From NCBI GenBank assembly GCA_003864535.1, contig BHEQ01000042.1, positions 1 through 11,583 on the forward strand: a DNA stretch of 11,583 nucleotides, read 5' to 3'. The notes beneath the pieces are model-generated. The model was not told the DNA's origin, did not search any database, and saw only the letters and a list, made by a program, of their open reading frames with translations. Below, piece by piece: positions 7,980 through 11,583 of the stretch (the first letter of the stretch is position 1; the number at the start of each line of letters is the position of its first letter). This DNA is from Gammaproteobacteria bacterium. Lineage in GTDB: Bacteria > Pseudomonadota > Gammaproteobacteria > Cardiobacteriales > Wohlfahrtiimonadaceae. The position numbers were made by a program, and so were the translations under genes.

Positions 7980-9020
7980 ATGAATATATTAATAACTGGA
8001 GCGACTGGTTACATTGGATCACATACGCTTATAGCTTTATGTGAAGCTGGATTTACCCCCATCTTATTGGATAATTTTTGCAATAGTAAGCGCGTCATAT
8101 TACCTAGACTTGAAGCGCAAACAAAGCAATCTTTGAAGTTTTATGAAGGCGATATTCTTGATGTGCAGCTGTTAAAGCGTATTTTTACAGAACAAAAAAT
8201 TGATGCTGTCATTCATTTTGCTGCATTAAAAGCGGTAGGCGAATCAACGCAAAAACCTTTAGAGTACTATCAAAATAATGTTGCTGGATGCTTAAACCTA
8301 TTAACAATTATGAAAACGCATCACGTTAAGCGCTTTATTTTTAGCTCTTCAGCAACTGTATACGGTGATCCTGCGAGCGTCCCGATCCAAGAACACTTTC
8401 CACGCGCATCAACTAGTCCTTATGGACGTGGAAAATTAATCATTGAAGAGATTTTAGAAGATTTAATTAAGGCAGAATCTGACTGGAGCATTACGCTTTT
8501 ACGTTATTTCAACCCAATTGGTGCGCATGAATCAGGACAATTTGGGGAAGATCCACAAGGAATCCCCAATAATCTCACCCCCTATATTACTCAAGTGGCA
8601 ATCGGTAATTTAGAGAAAGTTCAAGTATTTGGCAATGATTATCCCACCCCAGATGGTACTGGTATTCGTGATTATATTCATGTAATGGATTTAGCAGAAG
8701 GGCATATTGCAGCACTTAAAATCTGCGCATCTAAAGCAGGCTTGCATATTTATAATTTAGGTACAGGACGCGGCTATAGTGTTTTAGAGGTTATCACTGC
8801 ATTTTCTAATGCCGTAAATCAAGCTGACTCAACAAAATCTGGTTCAACAAAAGCTATTCCCTATGAAATTAAACCGCGGCGTGCGGGTGATATTGCGGAA
8901 TGTTGGGCTGATCCAACACGCGCTCAAAAAGATTTAAACTGGAGCGCACAACGTAACCTTAATCAAATGGCACAAGATGCATGGCGTTGGCAAACTCAAA
9001 ATCCAAAAGGATATGAGTAA
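7980..9020 (+). CDS. galE: UDP-glucose 4-epimerase GalE (short-chain dehydrogenase/reductase)
   Basis: GalE interconverts UDP-galactose and UDP-glucose with tightly bound NAD. Of 346 residues, GATGYIG at 7-13 is the Rossmann NAD loop, SSSATVYG at 122-129 supplies catalytic Ser124, and YGRGK at 148-152 gives Tyr148 and Lys152. RYFNPIGAH and the C-terminal WRWQTQNPKGY are typical of the family. The position equivalent to E. coli Tyr299 is Cys308 (AECWAD). Known work on human GalE (Cys307) and the E. coli Y299C variant associates a small residue here with acceptance of UDP-N-acetylhexosamines. About 8 residues are inserted near 281-292. The ATG at 7980 is fixed by the Rossmann strand; AAGGA at 7963-7967 is a rather distant RBS (12 bases). 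The gene ends 6 bases from the convergent cysB. Confidence 0.97.
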   Translation: MNILITGATGYIGSHTLIALCEAGFTPILLDNFCNSKRVILPRLEAQTKQSLKFYEGDILDVQLLKRIFTEQKIDAVIHFAALKAVGESTQKPLEYYQNNVAGCLNLLTIMKTHHVKRFIFSSSATVYGDPASVPIQEHFPRASTSPYGRGKLIIEEILEDLIKAESDWSITLLRYFNPIGAHESGQFGEDPQGIPNNLTPYITQVAIGNLEKVQVFGNDYPTPDGTGIRDYIHVMDLAEGHIAALKICASKAGLHIYNLGTGRGYSVLEVITAFSNAVNQADSTKSGSTKAIPYEIKPRRAGDIAECWADPTRAQKDLNWSAQRNLNQMAQDAWRWQTQNPKGYE

Positions 9021-9026
9021 AAGCTA

Positions 9027-10001
9027 TCAACGCCGTGGCAATTTAATATCTGCAAAAAGATTGGCAATGGCGTGGCTTGATTTTAAATCTTCTGCCATAT
9101 TAATTAATTTAACATCAAGATGATTTGCAAATAGCTTGATGAAATCATAGGTGTATTTTCTTAAAACAACCTCTGGGCGAATGCTGATATAAGTTGTGCT
9201 CCAATCAAATAAATGCTCCAGAGAAATCGCAACTAAATCCGCCTCATCATCTTTCACATAAGCCATAGATGCAAGTATTCCAACACCTAAACCTAATCTT
9301 ATATATTCTTTAATAACATCAGCATCTGTTGCGGAAAAAGCAACTTTTGGACTTAAATCTGCTTTATGAAATGCTTGATAAATAGGTGAGCTATCCCCAA
9401 ATGCGAAAACATAAGTTACCAGTGGATATGCGGCAATATCGTTAAGAGAGATCTGTTTTAGCTGCGCTAGAGGATGATCTTTAGGAACGAGAGCGGAGCG
9501 GTTCCAAAGATAACAAGGCATGAGGATTAAATCTTCAAACAATTGAGGATGTTCCGTTGAAATAGCAAAGTCAACCGCACCAGAGCTAACTAATTCGGCA
9601 ATTTGTGCAGGCGATCCTTGGTGAATATGCAAACTTACATCAGGATAAATCTCTTTAAATGATTTAATTACCATAGGTAAGGCGTAACGCGCTTGAGTAT
9701 GCGTGGTTGCAATATGCAAAGATCCTTTAGATTTCCCCTTATATTCTGCTCCAACTGCTTTCATATTTTCGGCAATGCGCAGCATGTTTTCTGCCATTAC
9801 TAATATTTTTTCTCCAGCTGGGGTTATTTTTGTTAATTGCTTACCTGCGCGTGCAAATATTTGCACACCCAATTCATCTTCTAACATTCTAATTTGTTTA
9901 GAAATACCAGGCTGGGAGGTATATAATATTTCCGCAGCAGATGAGATATTTAAATCATTTTTAGCAACTGCCACTAAAAACCTAAGTTGCTGTAATTTCA
10001 T
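9027..10001 (-). CDS. cysB: LysR-type transcriptional regulator CysB
   Basis: CysB activates sulfate/thiosulfate assimilation genes, classically with N-acetylserine as inducer. Starting at the ATG at 10001 it has 324 residues, the same as E. coli CysB, and both begin MKLQQLR and end DIKLP plus two residues. The winged helix-turn-helix covers about 1-60 (SAAEILYTSQPGISKQ). The ligand domain has TTHTQARY with Thr100, Thr102 and Gln103, plus Thr149 and Trp166. Residue 202, Thr in E. coli, is Gly here. A longer open frame upstream has no conserved sequence and was rejected; AGGA at 10013-10016 lies 11 bases before the chosen start. The paralogue Cbl is an alternative, but the length and C-terminus favour CysB. 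A direct role in galactose use is not implied. Confidence 0.93.
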   Translation of the reverse strand: MKLQQLRFLVAVAKNDLNISSAAEILYTSQPGISKQIRMLEDELGVQIFARAGKQLTKITPAGEKILVMAENMLRIAENMKAVGAEYKGKSKGSLHIATTHTQARYALPMVIKSFKEIYPDVSLHIHQGSPAQIAELVSSGAVDFAISTEHPQLFEDLILMPCYLWNRSALVPKDHPLAQLKQISLNDIAAYPLVTYVFAFGDSSPIYQAFHKADLSPKVAFSATDADVIKEYIRLGLGVGILASMAYVKDDEADLVAISLEHLFDWSTTYISIRPEVVLRKYTYDFIKLFANHLDVKLINMAEDLKSSHAIANLFADIKLPRR

Positions 10002-10051
10002 TTTTTTATTAATCCTAATTAAAAGTAATCCATATCCAGAACCAAGCTTAC

Positions 10052-10510
10052 CTACATTTGTGTTACAACACCACAATAAAAAAATGTCTCTTCATAAGAA
10101 AAAATAATCTTACTCTTGTTAGCTAATAACAGAATGCTTGTCTCATCACTAGGATAAAAAAAATCACTCCATGATTTTAAAAAAATATCCACAGGAACAA
10201 TTGCGCTAGATTTTTTTCCCCAAAAGAAAAAAACAAGTGAGGTGTTTTTTAATTTTTCATTAAAAAATACTGATGATATTTCAAGATCACAAAAATCTAA
10301 CTTAACTTTTTCTATGATAGAAAGAAAGGATGAATCCATCCTCATTAAATGATCAAACGGAAAGAGGCTGTTCCAAAGGCATTCTGACTCATTCTTATCA
10401 AGGAAAGTTATTTTTATTTTATCATCAAAGGATAAAAGGCAATCTTCAGAATTAAACCTCCATGCAATAGGATATTTTTCTTCATCAAGAATTAATTGAT
10501 TTTTACTCAT
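10052..10510 (-). CDS. Hypothetical protein, possible DUF2947-like partner of barstar
   Basis: The 152-residue product is soluble-looking, rich in Phe, Ser and Lys, with no signal peptide or membrane span. From memory its pattern resembles DUF2947: a Glu-rich helix ending LWNSLF (45-50), a strand LVFFFWG (92-98), then PVDIFLKSWSDFFYPSDE (106-123) and a final strand KIIFSY. This is unverified. It begins 9 bases after the barstar stop and has no Shine-Dalgarno sequence, so it is probably translationally coupled to barstar. That context suggests an immunity-type role or a companion gene, which is inference only. T-rich runs in the coding strand (for example complementary to A8 at 10156-10163) are potential slippage sites, though the frame is intact. 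Confidence 0.75.
   Translation of the reverse strand: MSKNQLILDEEKYPIAWRFNSEDCLLSFDDKIKITFLDKNESECLWNSLFPFDHLMRMDSSFLSIIEKVKLDFCDLEISSVFFNEKLKNTSLVFFFWGKKSSAIVPVDIFLKSWSDFFYPSDETSILLLANKSKIIFSYEETFFYCGVVTQM
10060..10071. promoter_or_regulatory. Short palindrome about 60 bases upstream of cysB
   Basis: GTGTT-AC-AACAC is a perfect 5-bp inverted repeat at the very 3' end of the preceding gene, 59 bases before the cysB ATG. It shares the 9-base core TGTTACAAC with the palindrome before galT (5545-5553). It could be an operator for cysB (CysB is known to autoregulate in enterobacteria) or coincidence. The stems are too short and lack a U-tract, so a terminator is unlikely. Confidence 0.2.
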
Positions 10511-10519
10511 AAAATAGTT

Positions 10520-10891
10520 TTAGAAATTGACCCCAAGGTAGCTTGTTTGAGTATTATGGCACGATATAAATGATAAAATCACAGATGGCTCTTGATTATC
10601 TTCTTTACATCTCAAGTTAACATCTTCAATAGCAATAAGTAAAGTATCTTTTATATGCTGATTAGTAGTAGAAAAATTAGTTAATTCTAATAGTAAATAT
10701 TCAGATTCTTTAATATGAACTTTACTCATCTCGGCCTCAGGTTCTCGCAAATAAGTCAAACAATCAATGAGAGCATTAATATTTCTTCCAAAAAAAGAAG
10801 GAAAACCTAATGCTTTAGATATAGCATCATAAAAATCATCACTTGTTTTTATTTCCGAAAAATCTAATTTTACTATTTTACCGACTTGCAT
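10520..10891 (-). CDS. Barstar-family ribonuclease inhibitor (orphan immunity protein)
   Basis: Barstar binds and blocks the active site of barnase-type RNases in the cytoplasm. The 123-residue product has the family core: strand KIVKLDFSEI, helix DDFYDAISKALGFP (18-31), then FFGRNINALIDCL (33-45), corresponding to YYGENLDALWDCL in Bacillus amyloliquefaciens barstar, and a C-terminal strand SVILSF. Of the key barnase contacts, Asp39 is kept (Asp43), Asp35 is Asn (Asn39), Tyr29 is Phe and Trp38 is Ile, so its partner probably differs from barnase. It is longer than the 89-residue prototype. I chose the ATG at 10891; a TTG 15 bases upstream is also in frame but lies in the leader. It has its own promoter (10945-10973) and is followed by a coupled gene. 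No RNase toxin gene is in the window. Confidence 0.88.
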   Translation of the reverse strand: MQVGKIVKLDFSEIKTSDDFYDAISKALGFPSFFGRNINALIDCLTYLREPEAEMSKVHIKESEYLLLELTNFSTTNQHIKDTLLIAIEDVNLRCKEDNQEPSVILSFISCHNTQTSYLGVNF

Positions 10892-10944
10892 AATTTCCAA
10901 CCCCAAATGTCTATTTTAATAAAAGAATCATAATGATCATGCGT

Positions 10945-10973
10945 ATAATATGCTCTATTTGTCTTAGTATCAA
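10945..10973 (-). promoter_or_regulatory. Sigma70-type promoter of the barstar operon
   Basis: On the minus strand, TTGATA (10968-10973) is followed by exactly 17 bases and then TATTAT (10945-10950). Each hexamer matches consensus at five of six positions. Transcription would start near 10938, giving a leader of about 47 bases before the barstar ATG. This is the best-looking promoter in the window. It implies that barstar, the next gene and perhaps cysB are transcribed independently of the DNA to the right. Confidence 0.6.
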
Positions 10974-11038
10974 CAACGCGGATTATTAGGATTACTTAAA
11001 TGAGTGATCATTGCCAAATAGCTTACCATTATTTGAGC

Positions 11039-11057
11039 ACCTAGATTATTGCTAGGT
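11039..11057. repeat. Small inverted repeat 3' of the 99-codon gene
   Basis: ACCTAG and CTAGGT form a perfect 6-bp stem with a 7-base loop, 15 bases beyond the stop of the minus-strand gene ending at 11072. No U-tract follows on the minus strand, so at best it is a weak terminator. The rest of the 10974-11071 gap shows nothing recognisable. Confidence 0.25.
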
Positions 11058-11071
11058 TATTTCATAAACTA

Positions 11072-11371
11072 CTACATTGATTGCTCCACAGTTGAGTACC
11101 TGCCTGTTTTTGCATTTAAAAAAAGATAAGCATGCGTTATGTCATGCCGTAATTTAGTGATATCAAATTGACCAACAAATATAAGTGGATATTCATCTTC
11201 AATAACCCATTGTGGGGATTGAAGCCATTTAGGATTTTTATTCAATGATTTGAATCTATTTACTATTTCATTTTTCAACAATATTTCAAGCTCTTTACCT
11301 TTTTTATCTTTAGCTTTATCTATTAAGCATCTAAATAAACCCTCAGGAATGTTTACCCATTGCGGCTGCAC
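11072..11371 (-). CDS. Hypothetical protein, probably 5'-truncated, possible immunity protein
   Basis: The 99 residues from a GTG at 11371 are not recognised with confidence. The first two-thirds are Lys-rich and helical (KAKDKKGKELEILLKNEI, 20-37). The segment PLIFVGQFDI (62-71) followed by AYLFLNAKTG (81-90) loosely recalls the FxGQ...YLF pattern of DUF1963/YwqG-like proteins, some of which act as immunity proteins; this is inference. The GTG has no Shine-Dalgarno sequence. The same frame stays open upstream to 11458 with protein-like sequence (REYEEYYKLLLK) but contains no ATG, GTG or TTG before the stop at 11459-11461. This suggests loss of the true 5' end or a frameshift. The stop is TAG at 11072-11074, right after a Met. 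Confidence 0.5.
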   Translation of the reverse strand: MQPQWVNIPEGLFRCLIDKAKDKKGKELEILLKNEIVNRFKSLNKNPKWLQSPQWVIEDEYPLIFVGQFDITKLRHDITHAYLFLNAKTGRYSTVEQSM

Positions 11372-11414
11372 CTTTAGTAAAAGCTTATAATATTCCTCAT
11401 ACTCTCTTGTTTTA

Positions 11415-11543
11415 TTATAAGAAATATGTATGTTGTTCTCGAGTAACTTCCCTAATATTTATTGGATTACTTACACCAGATTCATTATGGGGACTTCTAT
11501 AAATTAGATTTTTTAAGGCTTGCGATATTATTAAAAGCGCATT
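11415..11543 (-). pseudogene. Startless open frame, possible remnant of the 5' part of the neighbouring gene
   Basis: A 42-codon open stretch on the minus strand, bounded by stops at 11544-11546 and 11415-11417, has no usual start codon. It reads like protein in its centre (LKNLIYRSPHNESGVSNP, then NIREVTRE). It overlaps the upstream open part of the 99-codon gene (open to 11458) in another frame, so one indel near 11420-11458 could join them into one longer protein. Its 5' half overlaps the 35-bp hairpin, which argues that part of it is not coding. No family is recognised. Confidence 0.25.
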
Positions 11544-11556
11544 TTAATGATATCGC
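11522..11556. repeat. Near-perfect 35-bp hairpin (15-bp arms, 5-base loop)
   Basis: GCGATATTATTAAAA (11522-11536) pairs with TTTTAATGATATCGC (11542-11556) at 14 of 15 positions, the exception being a T-G wobble; the loop is GCGCA. Neither strand has a U-tract directly after it, so it is not a typical intrinsic terminator. It may be a dispersed palindromic element or the end of a mobile element lying to the right. A minus-strand frame entering from the right edge would stop inside it at 11531-11533, but only 16 codons are visible. Confidence 0.55.
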
Positions 11557-11583
11557 GTAACACAGAAAAAGCACACATAGATG

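Noticed and set aside
10002..10076. 25-residue N-terminal extension of CysB (start at 10076)
   Set aside because: The extension has no CysB-like sequence, and MKLQQLR at 10001 matches the known start and gives the exact family length of 324.
9703..10107. 134-codon plus-strand ORF opposite cysB
   Set aside because: It is the antisense shadow of the strongly supported cysB and the start of its neighbour, with no recognisable motif of its own.
10156..10163. A8 tract as a phase-variation switch in the 152-codon gene
   Set aside because: Several A/T runs of 7-8 occur here because of Lys/Phe codons in AT-rich DNA; the frame is intact and nothing shows variation.
10892..10906. TTG start of barstar at 10906
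   Set aside because: It adds five unconserved residues. The ATG at 10891 sits directly before the conserved first strand, and ATG is the commoner start.
10939..10966. dif-like XerC/XerD site (ATGCGTATAA at 10939-10948)
   Set aside because: The left arm resembles a XerC half-site, but the right arm does not match a XerD half-site. The bases are better explained by the -10 region of the barstar promoter.
10932..11012. AATGATCA and TGATCATT as an inverted pair flanking the barstar promoter
   Set aside because: The core TGATCA is itself palindromic, so the pair arises easily; the flanks do not match further.
11000..11044. 14-codon plus-strand micro-ORF with AGGA upstream
   Set aside because: Too short, no hydrophobic or leader features, and expected by chance in this sequence.
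6733..11473. GGATTACTTA occurring at 6733, 10989 and 11464
   Set aside because: Ten-base repeats are expected by chance in an 11.6-kb AT-rich window, and the sites share no common context; the first is simply the galK RBS.

Overview
The window reads as chromosomal DNA of an AT-rich gammaproteobacterium. The best taxonomic cue is a 324-residue CysB of exactly the enterobacterial length and motif pattern, next to an enterobacterial-type LacZ and standard galT, galK and galE. I cannot name the genus from sequence alone. Moraxellaceae-like or insect/plant-associated AT-rich gammaproteobacteria would fit.

Left part (48-9020, + strand): a galactoside catabolic cluster. A GH36 alpha-galactosidase (RafA-like) overlaps a GH2 beta-galactosidase (LacZ) by one base. 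A 255-bp spacer follows, holding a C/G-rich repeat, a perfect 13-bp palindrome and a possible 44-codon membrane micro-ORF. Then come galT, galK and galE of the Leloir pathway. The two glycosidases lack signal peptides and would act in the cytoplasm on imported alpha- and beta-galactosides (melibiose/raffinose type and lactose type). They release galactose, which GalK phosphorylates, GalT converts to UDP-galactose and Glc-1-P, and GalE epimerises. No transporter, GalM mutarotase or dedicated sugar regulator lies in the window. The first gene starts only 48 bases from the left edge, so these may lie upstream. The galK-galE gap holds a second, shorter copy of the spacer repeat in inverted orientation.

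Middle (9027-10001, - strand): cysB, convergent with galE and separated by 6 bases.

Right part (10052-11583, - strand): visibly more AT-rich accessory DNA. A barstar-family inhibitor gene has its own good sigma70-type promoter and is followed 9 bases later by an unrecognised 152-codon gene (DUF2947-like pattern, unverified). Further right is a 99-codon hypothetical gene whose frame stays open 5' of its only start without an ATG. Next to it is another startless open frame and a near-perfect 35-bp hairpin. This looks like an eroded set of orphan immunity genes of the kind found beside polymorphic toxins, but no toxin is visible here.

No new enzymatic system is evident. The observations most worth following are the inverted intergenic repeats framing galT-galK, the micro-ORF/operator candidate before galT, the Cys gatekeeper in GalE, the orphan barstar cluster and the right-edge hairpin.
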